From: Pseudanabaena yagii GIHE-NHR1
GTDB lineage: Bacteria > Cyanobacteriota > Cyanobacteriia > Pseudanabaenales > Pseudanabaenaceae
Direction: 5' to 3'
DNA: 64,000 nt
Assembly: GCF_012863495.1 (NCBI RefSeq)
Contig: NZ_JAAVJL010000004.1
Location: 1 to 64,000, forward strand
Shown: positions 8,083 to 16,835 of the stretch, piece by piece
How the letters are laid out: each line of letters starts with the position of its first letter
Position numbering within the stretch: position 1 is the first letter of the stretch
Program-made: the position numbers and the translations under genes
Notes under the pieces: generated by a model
What the model was told of the DNA's origin: nothing
The model's input: the letters and a program-made list of their open reading frames with translations, nothing else
The model's database searches: none

Positions 8083-9258
8083 TTGAATAATCCGCTTTTC
8101 TTGACAGGCTTCTCCATATTCCTTTTGTTGTTGCAAGTCCCCGCAACCCTTGTACTCCTAAAAAGGCTTAGCACTGCCCGCGATCGCACGCCGCCACTAT
8201 TACCTCTCGAAGCAACTGACGAAGCATTAGCCAAACAAAATCCGAATGTTTCGATTGTGATACCAACGCTTAACGAAATTGAGCGTTTGCCGACTTGTTT
8301 AGAAGGCTTGCGCGATCAGGCTGCTAAGGAAATCATCATCGTCGATAGCCGATCGCAGGATGGCACACCTGAATATGTGCAGAAATTGCAAAAAGATTTC
8401 CCGATTCCTTTAAAGCTAATTACCGATGATCCTTTGCCAGAAGGTTGGGTTGGTCGTCCTTGGGCTTTACATACAGGATTTTTAAATAGTGATCCGACTA
8501 GTGAATGGATTCTCGGTATTGATGCCGATACTTTTCCACAAAAGGGGCTAGTCGCTAGTTTTGTGCAGAAAGCCACTGCTGACAATTTTGACATTGTTTC
8601 CCTCTCGCCAAAATTTATTCTCAAAACCGCAGGCGAACAATGGCTCCAACCTGCATTGTTAATCACCTTGATTTTTAGATTTGGGGCAACAGGCGATCGC
8701 AACCAATTTACCGAAGATCGGGTGATGGCAAATGGTCAATGCTTTTTATCAAAACGTGCCAAACTGGTCGAAATCAATGGCTATGAGCTTGCCAAGTCTT
8801 CATTTTGCGATGATGTCACCCTTGCTAGAGCCGCTGCTCAAAAGGGCGCAAAGGTAGGATTTCTCGATGGGGCAGCCTTGATGCAGGTACGTATGTATAT
8901 CTCTATGCAGGAAACATGGAAGGAATGGGGGCGATCACTCGATCTCAAGGATGCCTCAACGCCTAGTCAAACCTTCGCGGATTGTTTATTACTCACTGCG
9001 GTTCAAGGGCTACCTATTCCGCTACTAATTGCCCTATCCATCTGGCAACCAGCACCATCATTATTCATCAATACTTTATTCTGGCTCAATGCCTTTTTAG
9101 TATTGATCCGATGCTTACTGGTATTTGGTATCCGTACTAGTTATACCGAAGTTGGCTTCTGGTTTTGGCTTTCCCCCCTCGCCGATCCCTTTGCTGTAAT
9201 TCGGATCTGGATTTCTTCAGTCACAAAACCGAAAAGTTGGCGCGGGCGCACCTATTAA
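8083..9258 (+). CDS. cruG: Family 2 glycosyltransferase, CruG-like
   Basis: 391 residues with a TTG start at 8083 and weak RBS. One N-terminal membrane segment, a GT-A domain (VSIVIPTLNEIERLPTCLEG, EIIIVDSRSQDGT, and DADTFP as the DxD metal motif), an acceptor-side block CDDVTLARAAAQKG, and two or three C-terminal membrane segments. The PKSWRGRTY end and overall plan resemble CruG, the enzyme proposed to add sugar to the 2'-hydroxyl of myxol in myxoxanthophyll synthesis. The symbol is a resemblance call; another carotenoid or lipid glycosyltransferase is possible. Confidence 0.6.
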   Translation: MNNPLFLTGFSIFLLLLQVPATLVLLKRLSTARDRTPPLLPLEATDEALAKQNPNVSIVIPTLNEIERLPTCLEGLRDQAAKEIIIVDSRSQDGTPEYVQKLQKDFPIPLKLITDDPLPEGWVGRPWALHTGFLNSDPTSEWILGIDADTFPQKGLVASFVQKATADNFDIVSLSPKFILKTAGEQWLQPALLITLIFRFGATGDRNQFTEDRVMANGQCFLSKRAKLVEINGYELAKSSFCDDVTLARAAAQKGAKVGFLDGAALMQVRMYISMQETWKEWGRSLDLKDASTPSQTFADCLLLTAVQGLPIPLLIALSIWQPAPSLFINTLFWLNAFLVLIRCLLVFGIRTSYTEVGFWFWLSPLADPFAVIRIWISSVTKPKSWRGRTY

Positions 9259-9268
9259 AACACATATT

Positions 9269-9297
9269 AAAAAAGCAGCGCCAAGCGCTGCTTTTTT
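9269..9297 (+). terminator. Rho-independent terminator between convergent genes
   Basis: AAAAAGCAGCGC pairs with GCGCTGCTTTTTT around CAA. A T run on one strand and an A run on the other make it suitable for both converging genes. Confidence 0.8.
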
Positions 9298-9308
9298 AGA
9301 AAAAATTA

Positions 9309-10157
9309 TTAGAAATAAACAACACGGCTATCAAAATTTTGGCGGCGCATCGTCAGGTTTAAGGTTTCAGCACTTGGGCGATCGGGGAAACCTTGTACTT
9401 CAATATAAGTGCCTCGATAGGACGATCTCAATTGAGCAGTAGGAACAACTGTTTGCACCCTTTGTAACTCCGAGACAGAACCAGTAGGAACGATGACAAA
9501 ATAGTGCAGTTGTGAGACATCGTTTGTGGGTTGGCTATTTGCGGGAATGGGTTGTGAAGCGGTTTGAATCGGTATCGGTTGGTTTTGCTGAGGAATTGGT
9601 TGAGGCTGAGGCGATCGCACAATCTCAATCGAATTAGGCTGAGAGTTATTGGGATTTGATGTATTAGGAAATCCTGAATTTGGTACACCAGGTAAAGAAT
9701 CATTCCTTGGGATGGAATCCACAGGTATGGGTGCAGAACTATTGGGTACAGGGTTAGAGGTAGGAATTGATGGAATTGTATTTGCTGGATTAGTCGCAAA
9801 TTTACTTTGGACGATTCTAATTTGGGGTGCGAGTCCAGCTTGACTAAACTGTGCGGCACGTCTTTGGGCAAGATTTAGATTATTAAAGCGTCCTAGTTGC
9901 ACCACTTGCTCGCCTGTATCTAAACGGCTCACAAAGGCGTCAGGAGCTAAAATCTTTGCCTGTTTAATATTTGCCACATTCGGCAGATATACGAGGTATT
10001 GAGTTGCACCAGAGTTGGTCGGAGTGACTGGTACAGAATCATTAGGGAAAGACTGGGCATTTGCCGAGGCGCTAAAGCTGATATTGGTACTAATACTCGC
10101 TAGAGATATTAGCCCAATGGCAAAACTACGAAGAGGTGTATGTGTGTGGAGTCTCAT
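9309..10157 (-). CDS. Secreted protein with two SPOR-like domains
   Basis: 282 residues from the ATG at 10157, where a good signal peptide begins (MRLHTHTPLRSFAIGLISLA, predicted cleavage after SANA). Two ~65-residue SPOR-like units flank a Pro/Asn/Gln/Ser-rich linker: TQYLVYLPNVANIKQAKIL with VVQLGRFNNLNLAQRRAAQF, and LHYFVIVPTGSVSELQRV with YIEVQGFPDRPSAETLNLTM. Such domains bind denuded peptidoglycan at division sites. The frame is open 28 codons further upstream, but that stretch does not look coding. Role in the cell wall is inferred. Confidence 0.65.
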   Translation of the reverse strand: MRLHTHTPLRSFAIGLISLASISTNISFSASANAQSFPNDSVPVTPTNSGATQYLVYLPNVANIKQAKILAPDAFVSRLDTGEQVVQLGRFNNLNLAQRRAAQFSQAGLAPQIRIVQSKFATNPANTIPSIPTSNPVPNSSAPIPVDSIPRNDSLPGVPNSGFPNTSNPNNSQPNSIEIVRSPQPQPIPQQNQPIPIQTASQPIPANSQPTNDVSQLHYFVIVPTGSVSELQRVQTVVPTAQLRSSYRGTYIEVQGFPDRPSAETLNLTMRRQNFDSRVVYF

Positions 10158-10471
10158 ATTGCTTGCCAGCCGAAGGTAGCGAAATAAAAAATTAAGTTTC
10201 GGGAAATTGGGCGCGATTGTACCATACTCTACAAGACTCACATAATCCCTATTTAGTTCAATATTTATTTACATCGCAAAGCGCTGACTTGAAATCCAGA
10301 GAAAATTTTGAAAGCACGGCTTCGCCGTGCTTTCAAAATTTTCTCTGGACTACTTTAAGCATCTATAGGGTTTCACTGAGTCAGTGCATAGCGCTGACTC
10401 AATGAAACCCAAAATTGTGAATTCTTGCTTGGCGTGTTTTAATTCGTATTGCTATACAAATAACGGAAATC
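10158..10471. repeat. Two long hairpins between divergent genes
   Basis: 10295-10349 has a perfect 26-bp stem with loop TTC. 10368-10410 has a 17-bp stem with one mismatch. They lie between genes transcribed away from each other, so ordinary termination does not explain them. Confidence 0.85.
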
Positions 10472-11857
10472 ATGGCAGTAGATCTGACTCGCGTCCAACC
10501 ACCTCTTAAGGTTTATCCGCCCAAACCCAACCAATTTTTATTGAAGCTCATACGGCTGGTAACGCCTTTTTGGTTAAGGGGACAATGTGGAATTAAGCAG
10601 ATTGAAACCCGATATATCGATCGCCTTGTGGAAGCCACTAAAAAATTTCAGGATGGCAAATCGCGATATCTATTAGCTTTTCGGCATCCCACCACAGATG
10701 ACCCCTTCGCGATGTTGTATCTGCTTGCTTATGCTGTGCCCGAACAAGCACGAGAAATGGGCATTAAGTTAACGAAGACTCCCCATAGCAGTTTTGTATA
10801 TGATCGCGGGATTTCTTTCTGGGCGGGAGAATATATTAATTGGCTATTTCCAGCACTAGGGGGGATTTCTATATTTCGGGGCAAACTCGATCGCGCTGCC
10901 TTAAACCTGATCCGTCAACAAATCATCAATGGCAAAGAGCCTCTTTCTATGGCTCCTGAAGGGGGGACTAATGGCAAAAGTGAACTGGTTGCCGAACTAG
11001 AACCGGGCATCGCTCAAATTGGCTTCTGGTCTGCGGAGGACTTGCTCAAAGAAGGGCGTACCGAAGAAATGCTGATTATTCCCGTGGGGATTCAGTACGA
11101 ATATTCAGCCAAAGCTTGGGGGGCGATCGATCAAACGATTCTTACTATCGAAAAGGAATGTGGTGTTACCAAACCTGAAATTACGCCCGACACACGCTAT
11201 CAACGCCTCTATGATTTAGGTAGTTATTTAGTACAGTGGGTCAGCGATTATTACAAAACTTTTTATGGCAGCTATGCCAGTACTGATACAACAATCACGG
11301 ATACCGATGATTTAGCAACTCGCGTACAGGACTTAGCCGATCGCATTTTGCGCGTGGCAGAAATGAATTTTGGCATCAAATCTAAAGGCACTGCGATCGA
11401 TCGCTGTCGTCGCCTCGAACAAGCGGGATGGGATCGCATTTTTCGTAATGACATCAAGGGTATTGCCCAGTTATCACAGGTCGAGCGTAGCTTTGCCGAT
11501 CAACTTGCCCTCGAAGCTAACTACAGCAATTGGCACATGAAAATCGCCGAAAGTATTATTGGTGTGACCAGCGACTATGTTCGTCAACATCCTAGCCCTA
11601 GTCGCTATGTGGAAGTTTTAAAATTAATGTGGAGCGTGTTGCAGCGTGTCACCGAGCGCGATCCAGATTCAGTTTTTAAAGAAACTCCTAGTTTTGGCGA
11701 TCGCAAGGTAATTATTTCTGTCGCTGAGCCTCTGTCAGTCTCCGACCGTTTACCTGAATACCAATCCAGCCGCACTGCTGCCAAGGAATGTACTCGTAAA
11801 CTCACCGAAGAGATTTCCAATTCCCTCAACAACTTAATTGTGCGATCAACGCTTTAA
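10472..11857 (+). CDS. PlsC-like 1-acylglycerol-3-phosphate acyltransferase
   Basis: 461 residues. The N-terminal ~230 carry acyltransferase motifs: the HX4D box as HPTTDD with the preceding LAFR, GGISIFRGKLDR (motif II) and APEGGTNGK (motif III). These match glycerolipid acyltransferases that use acyl-ACP or acyl-CoA. The C-terminal half is a helical domain typical of long cyanobacterial members and has no motif I recognise. No membrane segment is obvious, so peripheral membrane association is likely. The exact acyl acceptor cannot be told from sequence. Confidence 0.7.
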   Translation: MAVDLTRVQPPLKVYPPKPNQFLLKLIRLVTPFWLRGQCGIKQIETRYIDRLVEATKKFQDGKSRYLLAFRHPTTDDPFAMLYLLAYAVPEQAREMGIKLTKTPHSSFVYDRGISFWAGEYINWLFPALGGISIFRGKLDRAALNLIRQQIINGKEPLSMAPEGGTNGKSELVAELEPGIAQIGFWSAEDLLKEGRTEEMLIIPVGIQYEYSAKAWGAIDQTILTIEKECGVTKPEITPDTRYQRLYDLGSYLVQWVSDYYKTFYGSYASTDTTITDTDDLATRVQDLADRILRVAEMNFGIKSKGTAIDRCRRLEQAGWDRIFRNDIKGIAQLSQVERSFADQLALEANYSNWHMKIAESIIGVTSDYVRQHPSPSRYVEVLKLMWSVLQRVTERDPDSVFKETPSFGDRKVIISVAEPLSVSDRLPEYQSSRTAAKECTRKLTEEISNSLNNLIVRSTL

Positions 11858-11881
11858 TTTTGTAAACACAGAGCCAATGCA

Positions 11882-12091
11882 ATGGTAAACACAAAATTAG
11901 TCGAGACCCTCATACAGGTCATTCACACACTTTCTACAGAAGAGCGCTTTTTGCTTGAGGAGAAATTATTTCTCGAAACATCAAATATATCAACCAAGGA
12001 GATTTCGCAATTAGCCATGGTTGGTGGTTCCTTTGATTTTTTAGAGCATGAACCTGAACTTTACAGCTTAGAAGATGGTGAGCCTGTATGA
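11882..12091 (+). CDS. Orphan antitoxin-like small protein
   Basis: 69 residues, acidic. The N-terminus LVETLIQVIHTLSTEERFLL and tail GGSFDFLEHEPELYSLEDGE resemble cyanobacterial antitoxins that usually precede a MazF/PemK-type toxin gene. Here the expected overlapping toxin start is present (ATG at 12088 within GTATGA) but the frame ends after six codons (MISLQK), and a MITE-like repeat begins at 12111. It is probably an antitoxin whose toxin has been lost. Family assignment is by pattern memory. Confidence 0.5.
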   Translation: MVNTKLVETLIQVIHTLSTEERFLLEEKLFLETSNISTKEISQLAMVGGSFDFLEHEPELYSLEDGEPV

Positions 12092-12110
12092 TTTCCTTGC
12101 AAAAATGAGA

Positions 12111-12228
12111 TTAGGGACTTGACGAGAAAAAAGGTATCACCGAGTTTGTACGGCTTCGACTTCGCTCAGCCAACGTTGGCTGAGCGAAGTCGAAGCCGTA
12201 GCTACTTTAATTAATCGCAAGTCCCTTA
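12111..12228. mobile_element. MITE-like element with GGACTT ends
   Basis: Terminal inverted repeats TTAGGGACTTG and CAAGTCCCTTA bracket a perfect 52-bp palindrome (12149-12200, 26-bp arms built on GGCTTCGACTTCGCTCAGCC). Related palindromes lie at 28928-28980 and, degenerate, 43382-43427. No transposase, so non-autonomous. Confidence 0.7.
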
Positions 12229-12258
12229 TGTCTAGTAATTTGCCTAAGGGAAAGAGGA

Positions 12259-13290
12259 TTAAGTCAGATTATATAAACTCTGGCAATCTTCGAGATTGAG
12301 GCGCGATCGCGTAGCAATACCCATTGATGAGGTTTCACCACGCGATAGGTGGATTGCGCCTGCACAGCCAATCATCGCCGCATTGTCAGTGCATAAACTT
12401 AAGGGAGGAAAGATTGCTCGAATATTATTTTCGGCGGACATGGTGACTAAACGCGATCGCAAGGCACTATTGGCGGCGACACCACCAACCGCCACAATGG
12501 TCGATAAATTATGCTCGATCGCGCATTTAATCGAGCGAGTTGCCAGAGCTGCTGCCACAGTTTCTTGAAAACTAGCGGCAATATCAGCGATCGGCAATTC
12601 TTCTCCATTGGGGCTTAACTTTTGGGTCAGTCGCAATACTGCCGTTTTTAATCCACTAAAACTAGAATCATAGGGAAAATCGGGAATTCGTCCCTGCGGC
12701 AATTTGTATGCTTTGGGATTGCCAGAGCTAGAGATTTTGTCAATTACTGGTCCCCCCGGATAGCCTAACCCAAGCAATCGTGCCACTTTATCAAAGGCTT
12801 CCCCTGCGGCATCATCACGGGTTTTACCCATTACCTGATAGTCGGTATAGTCCTTAACGAGAATAATGCTGCTATGTCCACCAGAAACCAATAAGCATAA
12901 AAATGGTGGTTCTAAAGTCGGATCAGCAAGTAAAGCTGAGCAAATATGCCCTTCAAGGTGATGCACAGCGATTAAAGTTTTTTTATGGAGCATCGCTAAG
13001 GTTTTGGCGGCTGTCACCCCAATCATCAATGAGCCAATTAAACCGGGGGCTGTCGTGACCGCAATTCCATCGATCTCTGACCATGTTTTACCCGATTCGC
13101 GGTATGCTTGAGCGATCGCAGGATTAATTGTCTCTACATGTTGACGTGCGGCAATCTCAGGCACAACGCCACCATAGAGGGCATGGGTTTGAATTTGCGA
13201 CGAAACCACGCTACTAAGAATTTGGCGATCGCATACTACCGCCGCCGCCGTTTCATCACAGCTAGATTCGATCGCAAGAATAGTTGGCAT
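12259..13290 (-). CDS. tsaD: tRNA N6-threonylcarbamoyladenosine synthase subunit TsaD
   Basis: 343 residues, normal length. TsaD transfers the threonylcarbamoyl group from TC-AMP to A37 of tRNAs reading ANN codons, with TsaB/TsaE. The N-terminal ASKHA phosphate motif [16 protein letters not shown], the metal-binding HHLEGHICS, the LLVSGGHSS motif and [11 protein letters not shown] are all present. Divergent from psaF, with a perfect hairpin in the shared upstream region. Confidence 0.95.
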   Translation of the reverse strand: MPTILAIESSCDETAAAVVCDRQILSSVVSSQIQTHALYGGVVPEIAARQHVETINPAIAQAYRESGKTWSEIDGIAVTTAPGLIGSLMIGVTAAKTLAMLHKKTLIAVHHLEGHICSALLADPTLEPPFLCLLVSGGHSSIILVKDYTDYQVMGKTRDDAAGEAFDKVARLLGLGYPGGPVIDKISSSGNPKAYKLPQGRIPDFPYDSSFSGLKTAVLRLTQKLSPNGEELPIADIAASFQETVAAALATRSIKCAIEHNLSTIVAVGGVAANSALRSRLVTMSAENNIRAIFPPLSLCTDNAAMIGCAGAIHLSRGETSSMGIATRSRLNLEDCQSLYNLT

Positions 13291-13300
13291 TTCTAAACAA

Positions 13301-13349
13301 AATTAAGATGATCTAGATGTCGATTTGCGACATCTAGATCATCTTAATT
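13301..13349. repeat. Perfect hairpin between divergent tsaD and psaF
   Basis: 22-bp perfect arms around ATTTG, starting 11 bases upstream of the tsaD start codon. It would be in the tsaD 5' leader or promoter, so a regulatory effect is possible. Confidence 0.8.
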
Positions 13350-13484
13350 GATAATTTACTTTACAGGATGTGAAGATTGCTTTACCAAGGCGCGATCGCT
13401 GATATACGATCTGAAACCAAGTTCCCAAACGAAAATCTCGTTATTTTTGCCTAATCTTAAACAAAGGTAAGTTAAGGTCAGTCT

Positions 13485-14054
13485 ATGAAAAGACTTTTTG
13501 CTCTCATTCTAGTTATTGCTTTGTGGTTTGGCGTTAGCCTTTCCTCAACCCCTGCTGCATACGCAGACTTCTCAGCTTTGACCCCTTGTGCTTCTTCTGC
13601 TGCTTTCCAAGATCGTTTGCAAACAGAAGTTGATGGTTACACTGCACGTCTAGCTAATTTCAAAGCTGGTACTCCTCAAGCAGATTACCTCAATGCTAAG
13701 GTTACCCAAACCAAAGAGCGCTTTGCTAAATATGCTAGCTCTGGCTTGCTTTGCGGTGACGATGGTCTACCTCACTTGATCAGCGATGGTCGTTGGAGCC
13801 ATGCAGGCGAATTCACCATTCCTTCCTTGCTGTTCCTATACATCGCAGGTTGGATCGGCTGGGTTGGTCGTAGCTACTTGATCGCAGTTCGCAAAGATGT
13901 TGCAACCGCAGCTCAAAAGGAAATCCTCATCGATCTTCCTCTTGCAGTTAAGTTTTCACTAACTGGCTTTGCATGGCCACTTCTTGCTCTTAAGGAATTT
14001 GGCACTGGTGAACTCGTAGCTCCTGAAAATGAAGTTACAGTTTCGCCTCGCTAG
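13485..14054 (+). CDS. psaF: Photosystem I subunit III PsaF
   Basis: 189 residues. Lumen-exposed PSI subunit that docks plastocyanin or cytochrome c6 in algae and plants; in cyanobacteria it is a structural subunit with antenna contacts. A cleavable signal peptide ([17 protein letters not shown], cleavage after AYA) is followed by mature DFSALTPC, a second conserved Cys in [13 protein letters not shown], and the membrane part [23 protein letters not shown] lies 9-10 bases before ATG. psaJ follows 107 bases downstream, the usual cyanobacterial order. Confidence 0.97.
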   Translation: MKRLFALILVIALWFGVSLSSTPAAYADFSALTPCASSAAFQDRLQTEVDGYTARLANFKAGTPQADYLNAKVTQTKERFAKYASSGLLCGDDGLPHLISDGRWSHAGEFTIPSLLFLYIAGWIGWVGRSYLIAVRKDVATAAQKEILIDLPLAVKFSLTGFAWPLLALKEFGTGELVAPENEVTVSPR

Positions 14055-14161
14055 TTTTGATATCTAGCGATCGCTTTACCAACTGCTCCAAAGTGTTTTA
14101 GTTAGATCTTTTAACACTTTGGAGGATTATAAAAACTAACTATCTAATAAGGAGAACTCTA

Positions 14162-14278
14162 TTGAACGGCTTTTTATCCTCTGCTCCTGTTGTAGCTGCT
14201 GTATGGCTCACCATCACTGCTGGTATCTTGATCGAAGCTAACCGCTTTTTCCCAGACACCCTAACCTTCCCTTTCTAA
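14162..14278 (+). CDS. psaJ: Photosystem I subunit IX PsaJ
   Basis: 38-residue single-span membrane protein (too short for many gene callers). It starts at TTG 14162 with a strong AAGGAG 7 bases upstream. The sequence runs [20 protein letters not shown] then [11 protein letters not shown], ending in LTFPF, the PsaJ signature. PsaJ binds chlorophyll and stabilises PsaF in PSI. Co-transcription with psaF is likely. Its stop codon lies inside the first copy of a 63-bp tandem repeat. Confidence 0.93.
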   Translation: MNGFLSSAPVVAAVWLTITAGILIEANRFFPDTLTFPF

Positions 14279-14463
14279 ATTAGTCAGGATTCCTCATATT
14301 TTATGGCGTGGCTTTGCCACGCCATAAAATTTAAGTTCTAAATTAATCATAGTTTCTTAAATTTCGTAGTGCGGCAAAGTCACGCCACAAAATTTAAATT
14401 CTAAATTAGTCAGGGTTACTTATTTTTCTGAGTGCGGCAAAGCCGCTTTACAGAATTAAAAGA
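14275..14463 (+). repeat. Three tandem 63-bp repeats after psaJ
   Basis: Units begin with CTAAATTAGTCA or CTAAATTAATCA at 14275, 14338 and 14401, a spacing of exactly 63. Each carries a GGCGTGGC/GCCACGCC-type hairpin, perfect in unit 1 (TTATGGCGTGGC, TTT, GCCACGCCATAA) and increasingly degenerate in units 2 and 3. The first unit overlaps the psaJ stop codon. Confidence 0.9.
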
Positions 14464-14498
14464 GAGTTGCAGTGCAAAGCGCTGCAACTCTCTTTTTT
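14458..14498 (+). terminator. psaFJ terminator
   Basis: AAAGAGAGTTGCAG pairs with CTGCAACTCTCTTT and runs into Ts. Strong Rho-independent-type terminator for psaF-psaJ, after the repeats. Confidence 0.8.
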
Positions 14499-14542
14499 TA
14501 ATTATAATTGGCTTACCAACCCTGAACTAATAGTAGGAATTT

Positions 14543-15220
14543 ATGAAATCCTCTTTTGGGACTGACTATGTTAGCTTCCTTACGCGCCTTAGAGCAGGCG
14601 ATCGCGTTACCTATGGGGGAACAGAGTGGGAAGTTGAAGACTTTAGCACCTATGATGATGCTAACGGTTACGAAACAATGGAATGGTTACTAAAGTCAGG
14701 TAAATCTAGTTATTATCTATTACGAGAAGTTGATCCTGAGAACCCTGAAACTCGCATCAATTGGTATTTGTCAGAAGAGATTGGAGTTAACCGTATATCG
14801 GGGGAACATGTGGGTGATGATGTCCGCTTTGCGCTTTGGGATGCCATGCATGAGCGCCGTGAGCCTTATTTCAAGTTAAGGGCTTTAGGAAGACTCTATT
14901 ATTTTGAATCCCAAACTGAGGGAACTTATAAAAGTGAAGATGGTAGTGAATCTCGGACTACATGGGACTATTGGGACGAGGAGCATCTTTGGAATTTAGC
15001 GATTGAGGCTTGGCAAGATCGGGAACTCCATGTTTATTCCACAAAGAAAGTTAACCCTGAGGACTTTGCGATCGCTGAGAAGTCCATTACCATCCAAAGC
15101 TTTGCCTCCAAAAATTCTCCGAGCCATAATCAGAAAACCAATGATCGCACTTGGGAATGGGTTTGTGCATGGGCATTGGTAATTATTGGCTTCATTTTGA
15201 TGACCTCTGGAGATTGGTAA
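14543..15220 (+). CDS. DUF4178 domain protein with C-terminal anchor
   Basis: 225 residues. An N-terminal small barrel (LRAGDRVTYGGTEWEVEDFS) and GRLYYFESQTEGTYKSEDGS with TTWDYWDEEHLWNLAIE match the DUF4178 pattern. One membrane span closes the protein (WVCAWALVIIGFILMTSGDW). It is followed after 3 bases by the spermidine-synthase-like gene. DUF4178 genes often travel with polyamine-synthase-like genes in bacteria, so the two products probably act together at the membrane. The biochemical role is unknown. Confidence 0.7.
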   Translation: MKSSFGTDYVSFLTRLRAGDRVTYGGTEWEVEDFSTYDDANGYETMEWLLKSGKSSYYLLREVDPENPETRINWYLSEEIGVNRISGEHVGDDVRFALWDAMHERREPYFKLRALGRLYYFESQTEGTYKSEDGSESRTTWDYWDEEHLWNLAIEAWQDRELHVYSTKKVNPEDFAIAEKSITIQSFASKNSPSHNQKTNDRTWEWVCAWALVIIGFILMTSGDW

Positions 15221-15223
15221 GGC

Positions 15224-16747
15224 ATGGCAACCTCTTTATTTGTCGAGCAGCACACCGATGGAATTGCTTTTTATATCAATGGGGAATTGCAGTTTCATAG
15301 TGCTGATGAAGCGATCTATCACGAATATTTGACGATTCCTGCGATCGCCTTAGCCGCTAAGCGCTTTCCTAATCAATTACTCAGAGTTCTCATTTGTGGT
15401 GGTGGTGATGGGCTTGCGGCGAGGGATATTTTACGATTCCCACAGGTCAATCAAATTGATCTAGTGGACTATTCTCAAGAAGTAGTTGATCTGGGTAAAC
15501 AGGATTTTGCGAGTTTTAATCAAGGGAGTTTAGTTAACCCTAAAGTTGCGATTCATATTCAGGAAGCCTTTGCCTTTCTCAATCGCTTGGTACAAGAATT
15601 CTGTACGGAAAGCCTTCATGATTATAAATATCACGCCATTATTTGCGACTTCACCTATCCCGCCTCAGTTGCCGACACCCAAATCTATGCACTGGAATGG
15701 TTTAGTCTGCTCAAACAAGCGCTTATGCCTTTGGGAATTATTGCCACAAATGCAGTTTCCCCCGATCGCAATACATTAGCTTTCTGGTGCATTTATCAAA
15801 CCATACAAGCCGCAGGTTTATCTGTAAAACCATTGCAGTTACAAATTCCCTCTTTTATCAATCATGACTATGGTAATTGGGGATTCTTGCTCGCTTCCGA
15901 AAAAGCTATTATCCGCTCAGAAATAGAGTCTCTAGATTTGCCACCTAATTTACAAGAGTTAAGTTTAGATGCTTTACAGACAGTATTTACTTTTGATACG
16001 GCGATCGCACAGACACGACATTCCGTAACTATTCATCAAAAAGATTCGTCGCAGTTACTTTTCTATTTACTCAATCGTTTAAATATCTCTCATCCTAATT
16101 CCTCAACAGTTTCTTCGGAAAATCCTCAAATTAATTTTCTTGATTTTCAAGATGCGCCAACAGCGATCGCAACTAGCAGACATAATTTCCAACTGAATGA
16201 TCCCATGAGCCTAGAGGCTCTAGCGCAATCTTGGCTCAAGCAATTAGAGTCAAATCCTGATAGTCTTTTAATTCCTGCACAGCATCACTCGCATACGCCA
16301 GAAATTTCGCAGGAATGGTTAGGTAGAGCAAAACAACTACTCAATCAAATTGATTTTCCCCGCTTAATTGCCAAACTACTAGAGCGATCGCAAGAATTAC
16401 CCCATGAAATTGCTGACGATTTGCGCGAATTGCAAAATAAAATCATCAAATTTCAGCAGGCTAAGCCTCTTGATGAGCAGGAATCCCAAGCAATTTCCAC
16501 AGATTCCGAATCTAGACCTTCTTTTAATCTGACTACGGCTAAAGTAATTGCGATCGTCTCTTTAACTCTGTTAGTTGCTAATTTAGCGGCTCCTGATGCT
16601 GTATTTGCTAAGGGGTCAACCTCCTCTTCTGGATTTATTAGCAATGGTTCCGATGATGGCAGTGGTGGCTTAGGATTTTGGGGGTTGATGATGACAGTTG
16701 CAGGTATTTTTTGGTTAATTAATCTTGCTAACGACAATAAGAAATGA
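15224..16747 (+). CDS. Spermidine synthase-like methyltransferase-fold protein with membrane tail
   Basis: 507 residues. Residues ~1-200 resemble SpeE: EQHTDGIAFYINGELQFHSA, EAIYHEYLTIPAIAL and the cofactor loop RVLICGGGDGLAARDIL. The middle is variable. The end has a hydrophobic segment (VIAIVSLTLLVANLAAPDAV), a Gly/Ser-rich linker and a second span (FWGLMMTVAGIFWLINLA). Typical SpeE is ~280 residues, so this is a fusion. The decarboxylated-SAM site cannot be verified here. Coupled to the DUF4178 gene. Polyamine or other aminopropyl transfer is an inference. Confidence 0.65.
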   Translation: MATSLFVEQHTDGIAFYINGELQFHSADEAIYHEYLTIPAIALAAKRFPNQLLRVLICGGGDGLAARDILRFPQVNQIDLVDYSQEVVDLGKQDFASFNQGSLVNPKVAIHIQEAFAFLNRLVQEFCTESLHDYKYHAIICDFTYPASVADTQIYALEWFSLLKQALMPLGIIATNAVSPDRNTLAFWCIYQTIQAAGLSVKPLQLQIPSFINHDYGNWGFLLASEKAIIRSEIESLDLPPNLQELSLDALQTVFTFDTAIAQTRHSVTIHQKDSSQLLFYLLNRLNISHPNSSTVSSENPQINFLDFQDAPTAIATSRHNFQLNDPMSLEALAQSWLKQLESNPDSLLIPAQHHSHTPEISQEWLGRAKQLLNQIDFPRLIAKLLERSQELPHEIADDLRELQNKIIKFQQAKPLDEQESQAISTDSESRPSFNLTTAKVIAIVSLTLLVANLAAPDAVFAKGSTSSSGFISNGSDDGSGGLGFWGLMMTVAGIFWLINLANDNKK

Positions 16748-16751
16748 TGAT

Positions 16752-16799
16752 TTGTAGGAGTTTTCCAATGAGCGTACGCTCATTGGAAAACTCCTACAA
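16752..16799. repeat. Perfect 48-bp palindrome
   Basis: 24-bp arms with no loop (centre GAGCGTACGCTC), 5 bases after the spermidine-synthase-like gene. It could terminate that transcript or form a cruciform. Confidence 0.8.
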
Positions 16800-16835
16800 C
16801 TGAAAATCAACACCTAAACAGGGGAAAACAAAAAA

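Noticed and set aside
14275-14463. Possible CRISPR array (regular 63-bp units)
   Set aside because: Units are contiguous and diverge throughout, with no constant repeat plus unique spacers; no cas genes nearby.
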